Positions 1 through 6,656 of a DNA stretch of 8,237 nucleotides are shown here, piece by piece. The notes below the pieces were generated by a model. The model saw nothing but the letters and a program-made list of their open reading frames with translations, was not told where the DNA came from and made no database searches. The stretch comes from Thermoanaerobaculales bacterium (lineage in GTDB: Bacteria; Acidobacteriota; Thermoanaerobaculia; Thermoanaerobaculales; Sulfomarinibacteraceae). The stretch is from contig JALOKS010000251.1 of NCBI GenBank assembly GCA_025456385.1, forward strand, positions 1 through 8,237. Reading direction: 5' to 3'. Every line of letters starts with the position of its first letter. The stretch's first letter is position 1. The translations under genes and the position numbers were made by a program.

Positions 1-43
1 ATCGGGATAGGGGGCGGCGGTAGGTGACCGCCGCTCCCCTCCC
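1..43 (-). ncRNA. Group II intron domain VI with bulged branch-point A and 3' splice site
   Basis: On the minus strand GGGA (43-40) pairs with TCCC (7-4), GGGG (39-36) with CCCT (12-9), and GCGGCGG (34-28) with CCGCCGC (20-14). There is an A-C mismatch at 35/13 and a small apical loop. The A at position 8 is unpaired, eight nucleotides from the 3' end, exactly where the branch-point adenosine of group II introns lies. The sequence ends GAT, giving the AY 3' terminus at position 1. Confidence 0.85.
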
Positions 44-45
44 AC

Positions 46-77
46 ACCACCGGACATGCGGGTCCGCATCCGGCGGT
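46..77 (-). ncRNA. Group II intron domain V (catalytic hairpin)
   Basis: This is the metal-binding catalytic heart of the intron. On the minus strand ACCGCCGGA (77-69) pairs over 9 bp with TCCGGTGGT (54-46). The pairing includes one G-U wobble (74 with 49) at the position typical of the catalytic triad, giving C75-G74-C73, the CGC version known from IIC introns. A two-nucleotide bulge TG (56-55) follows on the 3' side, then a short upper stem TGCG/CGCA with a four-base loop. Size and layout match the usual domain V of about 34 nt. It lies just after the maturase stop codon. Confidence 0.9.
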
Positions 78-91
78 TCGGAAGGTTGAGG

Positions 92-1465
92 TCAGGGCGC
101 CAGGCGAGGTAGCCCGAGACGGTCGAAGTGGCGTGTGGGCAGGGCGAAGTTGAGCTTCAGCGCGGAGTTGTGCCACCAGCGCCGGGTGTTGGCGGCCACT
201 TGCGCCGCCTCCACGACCGACATCCCACGTGCCCGCAGCTCGCGAAACACGGTCCTCCCGCGTTTCCATTGCTTGAGCTGAAGGCACCGCAGTCGGTGCC
301 TGATCCACTTGTCGAGGTCGCGGAAGACCCCCGGGGTGTCGGCCAGACGGAAGTACTCCCGCCAGCCGTTGAGGTACCCCGCCAGGTCCGCCACGACCGT
401 GGGCACGCTCCGACCACGGTTCCGGTTGGACAGCTCGCGCACCTTCGCCTTCATCGCCCCAAGGGCTTTGCCGGCCACTCGCAGCTTGATCCGGCCTTCC
501 GCGGCCACCCAGAAACTGAAGCCGAGGAACTTCCGCCGCCCTGCGAGATCGACCGCACTCTTGGCCTCGTTGACCTGGAGCCGGAGCCGGGCGTACAGCC
601 TCCGCAACCCCGCGAGGACCCGCTCCCCGGCCCGCCGCGACCGCACGTAGACGTTGCAGTCGTCGGCGTACCGGACAAAGGCGTGCCCCCGCTTCTCCAG
701 CTCCTTGTCCACTCCGTCCAAGAGCACGTTGGCCAGCAGCGGCGACAACGGTCCGCCTTGCGGCGTCCCCTCGTGCCGCTCGACCACTACTCCCGACACC
801 ATGACTCCCGCGTCGAGGTAGCGCCGAATGAGCCCCAGCATCCTCGTGTCCCCGATCCGCGCCTCCAGCTTCCCCATGAGCACGTCGTGGTTGACCCGGT
901 CGAAGAACTTCGCCAGGTCGACGTCGACGACCCACCGCCGGCCTTCCTGTACGTATCCCTGGGCACGGCGGACCGCGTCGTGCGCCCGCCGGCCAGGTCG
1001 GAAGCCGTAGCTGTGGTCCGAGAAACTGGGGTCGAATCGCGGCTGCAGGACCTGCAGCATGGCCTGCTGGATGAGTCGGTCCACCACGGTGGGGATGCCG
1101 AGCTCGCGCTCGCCCCCTCCGGGCTTCGGGATGGTGTGCCGCTTGACCGCGGACGGCTGGTAGCTGCCTGCGAGCAATGCCTCGCGCAGCCGCTGCCAGT
1201 TCGCCCACAGCCACGCCGGCAGCTCATCCACGCTCATCCCGTCGATGCCGGAGCTGCCCTTGTTCTGCTTGACCCGCCGCAACGCCGCCTTCAGGTTACT
1301 TGGACAGACCACCTCCTCCATGAGTCGCCACGTGCCCGAGCGCGCATCTCCGCTCGCCGCCGGAGAAGGTTCCCCGCTCCGTCCTGCGCCCCGGGCTTCA
1401 CCCGGTCGCCCGAACGGGAGCTCCAGTTGCCCGGTCTTCTGGGGCCGTCCCTCTCCGAGGCTCAT
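92..1465 (-). CDS. ltrA: Group II intron-encoded reverse transcriptase/maturase
   Basis: The protein binds its own intron RNA, helps it splice, and reverse-transcribes it at a DNA target. At 457 aa it shows the RT series: VDVDLAKFFDRVNHD with the first catalytic Asp (about 181-194), GTPQGGPLSPLLANV (233-247), and the YADD active site (266-269). These are followed by the maturase/thumb domain RKFLGF...GYLNGWREYF (about 311-373) and a basic C-terminal tail ending FDRLGLPRLAP. There is no Cys-rich HNH endonuclease domain, as expected for class C proteins, which prime at replication forks or nicks. The start at 1465 lies just after the domain III-like motif and gives an N-terminal extension of about 48 residues. 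An internal Met at residue 49 (LMEEVV), where many homologues begin their conserved part, is an alternative start. No frameshift or lost catalytic residue is seen. The ORF lies in domain IV, with domain V starting 13 nt after the stop codon. Confidence 0.95.
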   Translation of the reverse strand: MSLGEGRPQKTGQLELPFGRPGEARGAGRSGEPSPAASGDARSGTWRLMEEVVCPSNLKAALRRVKQNKGSSGIDGMSVDELPAWLWANWQRLREALLAGSYQPSAVKRHTIPKPGGGERELGIPTVVDRLIQQAMLQVLQPRFDPSFSDHSYGFRPGRRAHDAVRRAQGYVQEGRRWVVDVDLAKFFDRVNHDVLMGKLEARIGDTRMLGLIRRYLDAGVMVSGVVVERHEGTPQGGPLSPLLANVLLDGVDKELEKRGHAFVRYADDCNVYVRSRRAGERVLAGLRRLYARLRLQVNEAKSAVDLAGRRKFLGFSFWVAAEGRIKLRVAGKALGAMKAKVRELSNRNRGRSVPTVVADLAGYLNGWREYFRLADTPGVFRDLDKWIRHRLRCLQLKQWKRGRTVFRELRARGMSVVEAAQVAANTRRWWHNSALKLNFALPTRHFDRLGLPRLAP

Positions 1466-1842
1466 GGCCGCCTCGCTCTCCCTTCCGTTCGGCCCTTCCC
1501 GGTCGCCCGGTACTATGGCCTCTGCTGACTTCTCGCTCCGCTTACCAGCGTCGCCCTTTCAGGCATAAGGCGAGATCTCCCCAGGTAAGACCATCGGCTT
1601 TCGGAGCACGACCGCCGGATCTACGTCGCCTCCCCTCGGTCGCGGGAGCTTCGCGGCCATTGGCCCGCTCGCCCCGGTCGGCGCCGCCTCGTATCCGGTT
1701 CCTGTTCGTCGGCCCGCCCCTCGTGCTCGGCGCTTCCTCCAGACACGCCCTCGCGGCCGTGCCCTTGCGCTCCGCTTTGGGTCGCTGCGACCTCCTCCCC
1801 CCGGGACTTCCACCCGGCAACCGATGATCGTGCTGGGCGCAC
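1466..1842 (-). ncRNA. Group II intron ribozyme domains I-III
   Basis: This 377-nt stretch has no gene of its own; it is the 5' catalytic RNA of the intron. It starts GTGCGCCCAGCAC at 1842 and includes the CCGGG-TGGAAGT-CCCGG hairpin near 1801-1817. At 1511-1530 the minus strand reads AGTCAGCAGAGGCCATAGTA, a motif I recognise from the domain III to IV junction of many bacterial group II introns, placed just ahead of the maturase ORF. A candidate exon-binding site lies at 1658-1662. Short open frames here are not genes. I did not draw the whole secondary structure. Confidence 0.85.
1658..1662 (-). other. Candidate EBS1 (exon-binding site 1) of the intron
   Basis: On the minus strand CAATG here is the exact complement of CATTG, the last five 5'-exon bases before the splice site (1843-1847). 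It starts 181 nt into the intron, inside domain I, in a loop closed by GCGGG (1664-1668) pairing with CCCGC (1642-1646). A terminal loop is the expected setting for EBS1. A five-base match alone could be chance; its position in a closed loop raises the likelihood. Confidence 0.55.
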
Positions 1843-1847
1843 CAATG
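1843..1847 (-). other. IBS1, last bases of the 5' exon at the intron insertion point
   Basis: CATTG directly precedes the intron's GTGCG on the minus strand and is complementary to CAATG at 1658-1662. It lies 3 nt past the base of the terminator hairpin, the usual layout of a group IIC target. Confidence 0.55.
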
Positions 1848-1850
1848 CGA

Positions 1851-1878
1851 GAGCCCCGGCCGCGAACGGCCGGGGCTC
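1851..1878 (-). terminator. Terminator hairpin of the TonB-dependent receptor gene, used as intron target
   Basis: GAGCCCCGGCC (1851-1861) and GGCCGGGGCTC (1868-1878) form a perfect 11-bp GC-rich stem with a 6-base loop, starting 23 nt after the receptor's stop codon. The following minus-strand bases TCGCATTG are poor in T, so any natural U-tract is either weak or was separated from the stem by the intron. Group IIC introns recognise exactly this kind of stem. On the plus strand the stem is followed by TTT, but no plus-strand gene ends here. Confidence 0.8.
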
Positions 1879-1901
1879 TTTCGTGAGGCGTTGCGGCGCT
1901 G

Positions 1902-4763
1902 CTAGAAGCGGATTCCGGCGGCGAGCAGGTACGTGCGCGGCGCCTGGTAGTCGGCGGGGACCTGCGGCTGGCCGAAGGTCGAGCGCTTCGCCCAGTGCGT
2001 GCCCTCGACCGGGGCCGTGGTGAACGGGTCGAACTTGGTCAGCGTGTTCAGGTTGAACGCGGTGTCGACCTGCGTGTTGACGTTGGTGATCCCGGTGTTG
2101 CCGAAGACGTTGCGCACCTCGGGCTTGACGAAGATCTCGACCTCGTGCCCGAACAGCTTCGGTGTGAACGACAACGTCACGGCGAGGTCCGTCGAGTAGA
2201 TGTCGTCGGTGCGGTACTCGCCGCGCTTCGAGAAGAAATAGTCATGGGTGGTGTCGGGAGCGATGTAGCCGTAGGTGTTCGGGTGGGTGCCGAGGGCGTT
2301 GACGTCGATCTCGCCCACCGCCGAGTACGGCGTACCGCTCGCGTAGTACTGCGCGAGGCCGACGTTGAGCCGCAGCCAGCTCGCCTGGATGACGTCCCAG
2401 GCGCCGAAGATGCGCAGGCGGTGGCGCTGGTCGATCGGCAGGTAGCCGTCGGGGTTGTTCCAGCTCGCCTGCTTGTACTCGGGGTACGCGAGGGCGGCCG
2501 TGCGGATCGGCCCGTTCGCCGAGGTCTCGCCGATGTGGTTGCCGGAGGCCTCGGAGAGCGTGTAGTTGCCGCCGACGTACAGGCGGTCGCCGAAGCGGTA
2601 GTTGGCCGACACGTGCAGCCCCTGGTACTCGCGGCTGAGGGTGCCGCTCGAGTCGTTCATCGTGACCGCGCGGTCGCCGCGGATGCCGGCCGGGGTCTGG
2701 AACGTCCCGGTGGTGGTGTCGGTCTGGCTGAGCAGGAACGAGCCGTACTCGCGGTAGACGACGTCGGCGCGCACCAGACCACGGTTGCCCAGGCGGGTGA
2801 CGAAGCCGAGGGTGAACTCGTCGGTGTACGGCGAGTCGAGCGTCTCGAGCAGCACCGGCGTGTAGCCGGGGTAGCTCGGGTTGAAGCGCCAGTTCTTCGG
2901 GTCCTCCGCGAGCTTGAAGGCGCCGCCCACCGAGGCGAGCCAGTTGAAGAAGGTCTGCAGCGCCTGCTCGGTCGACACCAGGTTGTTGGGGTCGGTGTTG
3001 ATCGCCGGGCCCGAGTACCACAGGTAGACGCTGGTCAGGCCGGCCGCCGAGGTGGCGTCACCGACGTTGCCGGTACCGATGATCGAGGTCACGTAGCGGG
3101 CAGCGGAGGCGTTGATCACCCAGTCGCCCTTGCCGGTGACGTCCCAGCTCGCCGCCAGGCGCGGGCTGATGCGGAAGTCGTCGGCCACCACGTCGCCGGC
3201 CGAGTCGGTGCCGTCGTTGGCGTCGTAGCGGAAACCGATGTTGAAGCCCCAGTTGTTGCCCAGGCGCCAGCGGTCGTTGACGTAGATCGACTCGGTCTGC
3301 ATCTGCGAGCCGACAGACGCGGTGAGCTGCGGCTGGTAGTAGAAGTAGGCGCGCCGCGGGTTGACCGGGCTGATCACCGGCACGATCGGGTCACTGGTGA
3401 TGTAGGAGCTCGTCGTGTAGATCCGGTAGTCGCTGGCCGACTGGTGGTTCTCCTCGAGGTTGAACTCCTCGAAGTGGTCGTAGCCGAACGTCAGGTCGTG
3501 CGAACCGAGGTTCTCCGTCGACAGGAACCACGCGCCCTTGGCGAGGTAGTTCGAGTTGTTGCGCTGCTTGTCGGGGCACTCGGGCGGGCCGGCGCCGCAG
3601 AACGTCGGCGACCAGTAGCGGCGGCTCGACCGCGACAGGTCGAGCAGCAGCGTGCCGTAGATCGGATCGGGGTCGAGGCCACCGGAGCCGATGCCGATCG
3701 TCATGTCGCGCTCGGAGTACAGCGCCTCGACGAAGAAGTTCTCGTGCAGCACGCCGTTGTAGTTCACCGCCCACAGCTTCTCCGGGTCCTCACGGTTGGT
3801 GAGGCTGCGGGTGTCCATGATCGAGCCGAACCAGTCGCCCTGCTCTGAGGCGTCGATCTCGAAGTACGAGCCGACGACGCGGTGCTCGGGGGTGAGCGAG
3901 AAGGTCACCTTCCCCTCGAGCCTCGTCGCCTTGCTGACGTCCTCGAAAGCGATGTTGGTCAGCGAGGTCTGCTCGCTGGTGACGCGGTCGCCGATGTCGC
4001 GGCCGGAGGCGAAGAACCAGATGTGGTCCTTCCACGCGTAGCCGCCGAGGGTGGCCTCGATTGTCTGATTGGTGACGTCTGCCGGCTCGGTTTCGCCCGG
4101 CCGCAGCCCGTTCCAACTGTTGTTGTCGTAGTTGAAGCGCAGCGACCCCGAGAACTGGTTGCCGCCCGACTTGGTGATGGTGTTGACTACGCCGCCCGCG
4201 AAGCGGCCGTAGTCGGCGGGCACGCCAGAGGTCGAGATCGTGGTCTCCTGGATCGCGTCCTCGACGAACATCGGGCGCGCCCCCTGGCGGACGTTCTCGT
4301 TGACGACCACGCCGTTGACCACCCAGAGGTTCTCGAACGACTGCGCGCCCGAGATCGTCACCGCACCGTCCGGGCCCGAGGTCGACGTGCCGGGGGACGC
4401 GACCGTCGCGGCGGCCATCGTCCGACCGATCGGCAGGTCGTCGACCACCGACTTGGTGAGCGTCGTCGACGCCACGGTCGCCTTCGCCTGCGCGTCCAGC
4501 GTCTGGAAGCCGGCGAGCTCGAATACCATCGTGTAGTCGCCTGGAGGCAGCAGCTTCATCAGGTAGTCGCCGTTCTCGTTCGTCACCGCGACGCGCTTGC
4601 CCTGCAGGTACGGCGACTCCGCGGTGATGGTCACGCCGGGCAGCGCCTTCCCCTCGTTGTCGACCACGGTTCCCGTGAGCGTGCCGGTGGGCACCTGGCC
4701 GCTCGCCACCGCAGCGACGAGCACGACCGCCACCACCGGCAGCCAGTTGCGAATGTTCCTCAT
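1902..4763 (-). CDS. TonB-dependent receptor, Oar-like, with carboxypeptidase-regulatory-like N-terminal domain
   Basis: An outer-membrane gated channel of 953 aa, probably importing a large or scarce nutrient with TonB-ExbBD energy; the substrate cannot be told from sequence. The signal peptide is residues 1 to about 22 (RNIRNW, then a hydrophobic run ending AVASG). A carboxypeptidase-regulatory-like beta-sandwich (about 25-105; GTLTGTVVDNEGKALPGVTI, NENGDYLMKLLPPGDYTM) comes next. The plug (about 110-200) includes FENLWVVNGVVVNENV and ADYGRFAGGVVNTITKSGGN. A long barrel follows and ends YLLAAGIRF, with a terminal Phe suited to BAM recognition. This is the pattern of the acidobacterial receptor family. 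I chose the ATG at 4763 because AAGGAGGAGGAGC precedes it and a clean signal peptide follows. An in-frame GTG at 4826, also preceded by a purine-rich AGGAAAGGA, would add 21 basic residues. No SusD-like partner or TonB gene is nearby. The frame is intact. Confidence 0.92.
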   Translation of the reverse strand: MRNIRNWLPVVAVVLVAAVASGQVPTGTLTGTVVDNEGKALPGVTITAESPYLQGKRVAVTNENGDYLMKLLPPGDYTMVFELAGFQTLDAQAKATVASTTLTKSVVDDLPIGRTMAAATVASPGTSTSGPDGAVTISGAQSFENLWVVNGVVVNENVRQGARPMFVEDAIQETTISTSGVPADYGRFAGGVVNTITKSGGNQFSGSLRFNYDNNSWNGLRPGETEPADVTNQTIEATLGGYAWKDHIWFFASGRDIGDRVTSEQTSLTNIAFEDVSKATRLEGKVTFSLTPEHRVVGSYFEIDASEQGDWFGSIMDTRSLTNREDPEKLWAVNYNGVLHENFFVEALYSERDMTIGIGSGGLDPDPIYGTLLLDLSRSSRRYWSPTFCGAGPPECPDKQRNNSNYLAKGAWFLSTENLGSHDLTFGYDHFEEFNLEENHQSASDYRIYTTSSYITSDPIVPVISPVNPRRAYFYYQPQLTASVGSQMQTESIYVNDRWRLGNNWGFNIGFRYDANDGTDSAGDVVADDFRISPRLAASWDVTGKGDWVINASAARYVTSIIGTGNVGDATSAAGLTSVYLWYSGPAINTDPNNLVSTEQALQTFFNWLASVGGAFKLAEDPKNWRFNPSYPGYTPVLLETLDSPYTDEFTLGFVTRLGNRGLVRADVVYREYGSFLLSQTDTTTGTFQTPAGIRGDRAVTMNDSSGTLSREYQGLHVSANYRFGDRLYVGGNYTLSEASGNHIGETSANGPIRTAALAYPEYKQASWNNPDGYLPIDQRHRLRIFGAWDVIQASWLRLNVGLAQYYASGTPYSAVGEIDVNALGTHPNTYGYIAPDTTHDYFFSKRGEYRTDDIYSTDLAVTLSFTPKLFGHEVEIFVKPEVRNVFGNTGITNVNTQVDTAFNLNTLTKFDPFTTAPVEGTHWAKRSTFGQPQVPADYQAPRTYLLAAGIRF

Positions 4764-4776
4764 GCTCCTCCTCCTT
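4764..4776 (-). promoter_or_regulatory. Ribosome binding site that fixes the receptor start
   Basis: AAGGAGGAGGAGC on the minus strand abuts the ATG at 4763. It contains several overlapping Shine-Dalgarno cores and is the strongest such site in the window, which favours this start over the upstream GTG at 4826. Confidence 0.75.
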
Positions 4777-4790
4777 CGCAGGTCCGTCAA

Positions 4791-4848
4791 AGAGACTGCT
4801 CTGATTAGCCTCTTCTCCCGATGCACTCCTTTCCTGGGATTAGTCTCT
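4791..4848 (-). repeat. Repeated elements in the receptor leader region
   Basis: Plus-strand GATTAGCCTCT (4803-4813) and GATTAGTCTCT (4838-4848) are direct repeats matching at 10 of 11 bases, 35 nt apart start to start. In addition AGAGACT (4791-4797) and AGTCTCT (4842-4848) form a 7-bp inverted pair. All lie between the candidate promoter and the receptor start. They could be operator half-sites or a leader RNA structure; their role is unknown. Confidence 0.4.
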
Positions 4849-4874
4849 CTTCAGCGCCCCTCAACCCTGCGGGT

Positions 4875-4910
4875 AGCATCCATAGATCATGGCCAAGTGT
4901 CAATAGACAC
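4875..4910 (-). promoter_or_regulatory. Candidate receptor promoter with a dyad over the -35 box
   Basis: On the minus strand a perfect TTGACA (4903-4898) is followed after 17 nt by GATGCT (4880-4875), a poor -10 match. The -35 box lies within GTGTC-TATT-GACAC (4910-4897), a 5-bp dyad with a 4-base spacer that could be an operator. The local sequence is clearly AT-richer than its surroundings, as expected for a promoter. The predicted leader is about 105 nt. The weak -10 keeps confidence low. Confidence 0.35.
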
Positions 4911-5016
4911 AATTAGATAGAATGCGTCTCAAGAAGCGGCCGCGCGGCTGCGCGTCCTCCTGGCGCGGTGACGGCGCCGGCGCTGCGACCTGCCGCACCG
5001 GCGAAGTGACGCTCGA

Positions 5017-5061
5017 GCACGGTCTTGCCGGCGCGCGCGCCGTGCCTCGTGCCTCGTTCCT
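5017..5061. repeat. Short tandem repeat and GC palindrome after the Omp85-like gene
   Basis: CGTGCCT occurs at 5041-5047 and 5048-5054, with a third copy CGTTCCT at 5055-5061, immediately past the stop codon of the minus-strand barrel gene. Next to it CGGCGCGCGCGCCG (5029-5042) is a perfect 14-bp palindrome containing ten bases of alternating GC. GCACGG (5017-5022) can pair with CCGTGC (5040-5045). This may be a terminator-like hairpin, but no T-run follows, so a terminator is not claimed. The rest of the gap, about 4911-5016, shows nothing I can identify. Confidence 0.5.
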
Positions 5062-5065
5062 GCTT

Positions 5066-6622
5066 CTAGAAGAGCGAGCTTCCGGTGAGCAGCACCAGCG
5101 GGCCGGAGCCGTCGTCGCCGAAGCCGACCTCGACGCGGACGATGCGCAGGATCGCCGCCCGAGTCAGCTCGACGGCGAGGCCGGCGCCGGCGGCGAAGCG
5201 GACGCCGCCGGTGTCGGCGCCGACGCGCGGGTTCCAGGTGCGGCCGGCGTCGGCGAACACGGTCATGCCGATGATGCCGAGGTGCAGCACCTCGCCGGTG
5301 AGGCGGCGACGGTACTCGAGGTTGGCGACCGCGCGCGAGGTGCCGTCGAAGGTGAACGGGTCCCAGCCGCGCAGGCCACTGTCGGCGCCGAGCGCGAGCT
5401 GGCGCTCGCCGTCGAGCTCGTGACCGACGTCGGCGGCGACCCGCGCCCGCCACCCGTGGGCGCCGGTGCGGGCGGTGCCGAGCTCGGCGTGAAGCACCAC
5501 GTTGGCGGCGCTGGCGTGGTCGAGCCGGCCGGAGGACGCGGCCACCAGCCACGAGTACTGCTCCCCACGGCGCGCCCCGAGCTCGACGTCGGCGGAGAAC
5601 CGCAAGCGGCCCGATTCGCCGCCGAGCGCCGGGAGTGAGATGCCGACGGCGGCGTGCACGTTCGGCCCGAGCGGCACGTCCTCCTGCCGCGACCAGGCGC
5701 GGAGCCCCTGGATCACCTCCCAGCGGTCCGACTGGTGCTCGACGCCGATCTCGAGGCCGACGAGGTCGCGGTCCGCCGGCGTCGGGTACGGGCGGCCGTC
5801 GAGGTAGGACCAGCCCGAGAACTGCGCGCGGTCGCCGAAGACGCCGGCGGTGAGACGGGTGGCCGCGCGGCCACTCGACGGGAGCCCGATCCCGCCCCAG
5901 AAGCGGAACGCCTGCAGCGTGGCGGCGCCGGCAACCTGCTTGTCGCCGCCGGCCCACAGGTACTCGACGAGCGACTCCCGTTGCCACGCACCGCCGCCGG
6001 CGCGCCGGGTGTCGAGTGAGAAGAACGGGCGCTCGAGGCGCAGGCGCTCGGCGCTGCCGTCGGAGGTGTCGCTGTACGCCGCGTCGAGCACCCAGCGACT
6101 GCCGAGCAGGAGCGGGTCGAAGTAGATCGCGGTGAGCGACTCGCGCTCCTCGTCGTGGCGCCACACCGCCTCGACGCGCTTGCCGCGGCCGGCGAAGTTC
6201 TGCTCGGTGAGGGTGACGCCGTACTTCTGTTGCTTGCCGGCGAGGTTGAGGTTCAGCCCGAGCTCGGTCGTCCACTGGTCGCGGGTGTGCACCACCACCT
6301 CGGCGCCGCCGGGCGCCGGCCGCGCCGCGATCGTCACCGGGCTCAGGAAGCCGGTGGCGCGCAGCAGCCGTTCGCTCTCCGCGAGCAGCGCCGGGTCGAG
6401 CGGGTCGCCCACCCGGAAGAGCAGGAGCGAGCGGACGAACGACTCGCGCGAGACGACGTGCAGCGCGTTGGCGGCGCGGTAGGGCCAGGCTGACGTCCCG
6501 GGCTCGGAAAGGTCGAAGACGTCGGAGCGAATGACGGTGATCGCGACGATCGGCGTGCCGGCGGCCACGGTCTCCCGCGGGAGAGCCGCGAGCGCGGCCC
6601 ACAGCACGACCGAAAGCAGCAT
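5066..6622 (-). CDS. Omp85/BamA-family outer-membrane barrel protein with one POTRA-like domain
   Basis: A 518-aa protein with a signal peptide at residues 1-20 (MLLSVVLWAALAALPRETVA). A single POTRA-like segment follows at about 24-117: IVAITVIRSDVF, then SRESFVRSLLLFRVGDPLDPALLAESERLLRATGFL, then AEVVVHTRDQW. A barrel of about 400 residues comes next and ends LLTGSSLF. LRGW at 417-420 fits the conserved (V/L)RG(F/Y/W) loop 6 motif of Omp85 barrels. BamA has five POTRA domains and TamA three, so this is neither in the usual form; it may be a specialised assembly or surface-antigen-like protein whose client is unknown. The ATG at 6622 is preferred because the signal peptide begins there. The frame runs back to 6760, but that part would overlap the response regulator. 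The ribosome binding site is weak. It is divergent from the response regulator, with 91 bp between the starts. Confidence 0.75.
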   Translation of the reverse strand: MLLSVVLWAALAALPRETVAAGTPIVAITVIRSDVFDLSEPGTSAWPYRAANALHVVSRESFVRSLLLFRVGDPLDPALLAESERLLRATGFLSPVTIAARPAPGGAEVVVHTRDQWTTELGLNLNLAGKQQKYGVTLTEQNFAGRGKRVEAVWRHDEERESLTAIYFDPLLLGSRWVLDAAYSDTSDGSAERLRLERPFFSLDTRRAGGGAWQRESLVEYLWAGGDKQVAGAATLQAFRFWGGIGLPSSGRAATRLTAGVFGDRAQFSGWSYLDGRPYPTPADRDLVGLEIGVEHQSDRWEVIQGLRAWSRQEDVPLGPNVHAAVGISLPALGGESGRLRFSADVELGARRGEQYSWLVAASSGRLDHASAANVVLHAELGTARTGAHGWRARVAADVGHELDGERQLALGADSGLRGWDPFTFDGTSRAVANLEYRRRLTGEVLHLGIIGMTVFADAGRTWNPRVGADTGGVRFAAGAGLAVELTRAAILRIVRVEVGFGDDGSGPLVLLTGSSLF

Positions 6623-6634
6623 GCCACCGGATTC

Positions 6635-6656
6635 TACGGCCACCGGCGTGGCCGTA
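6635..6656. promoter_or_regulatory. 9-bp inverted repeat in a divergent promoter region
   Basis: TACGGCCAC (6635-6643) and GTGGCCGTA (6648-6656) are perfect inverted copies around a CGGC spacer. The repeat lies between the starts of the barrel gene and the response regulator and touches the candidate -10 box at 6655-6660, so it is well placed to act as an operator for one or both genes. It lies 12 nt upstream of the barrel gene's ATG. A hairpin in the barrel gene's leader RNA is the alternative. Confidence 0.5.

Larger units (their letters stand above)
1..1842 (-). mobile_element. Complete group II intron, class IIC (bacterial class C)
   Basis: A self-splicing retroelement whose RNA folds into six domains and which moves by retrotransposition with its encoded maturase. 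Read on the minus strand it begins at 1842 with GTGCGCCCAGCAC, matching the group II GUGYG 5' consensus, and continues into a CCGGG...CCCGG hairpin usual near the start of class C introns. Domains I-III span about 1842-1466, the ORF fills domain IV, domain V lies at about 46-77, and domain VI ends with AT at position 1, matching the AY 3' consensus. Total length is 1842 nt, usual for ORF-bearing IIC introns. Class IIC is supported by the CGC triad in domain V, an ORF without an endonuclease domain, and insertion just past a terminator hairpin. All parts look intact, so it may be active. The 3' exon is not in the window, so the 3' boundary rests on domain VI pairing alone. Confidence 0.9.

Noticed and set aside
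128..1528. A 466-codon open frame on the plus strand opposite the maturase.
   Set aside because: It is antisense to a clear reverse transcriptase; the translation is a Pro/Arg/Val-rich string with no recognisable domain, as expected from GC-rich third positions.
1542..1845. Several small minus-strand frames within the intron's 5' part.
   Set aside because: The region is structured ribozyme RNA; the frames overlap one another and give Arg/Gly/Ala-rich strings without homology that I recognise.
1995..3848. A 617-codon plus-strand open frame.
   Set aside because: It lies fully antisense to the receptor's barrel. Its Val/Arg/Asp/Gly-rich low-complexity translation is a mirror of the receptor's codon pattern.
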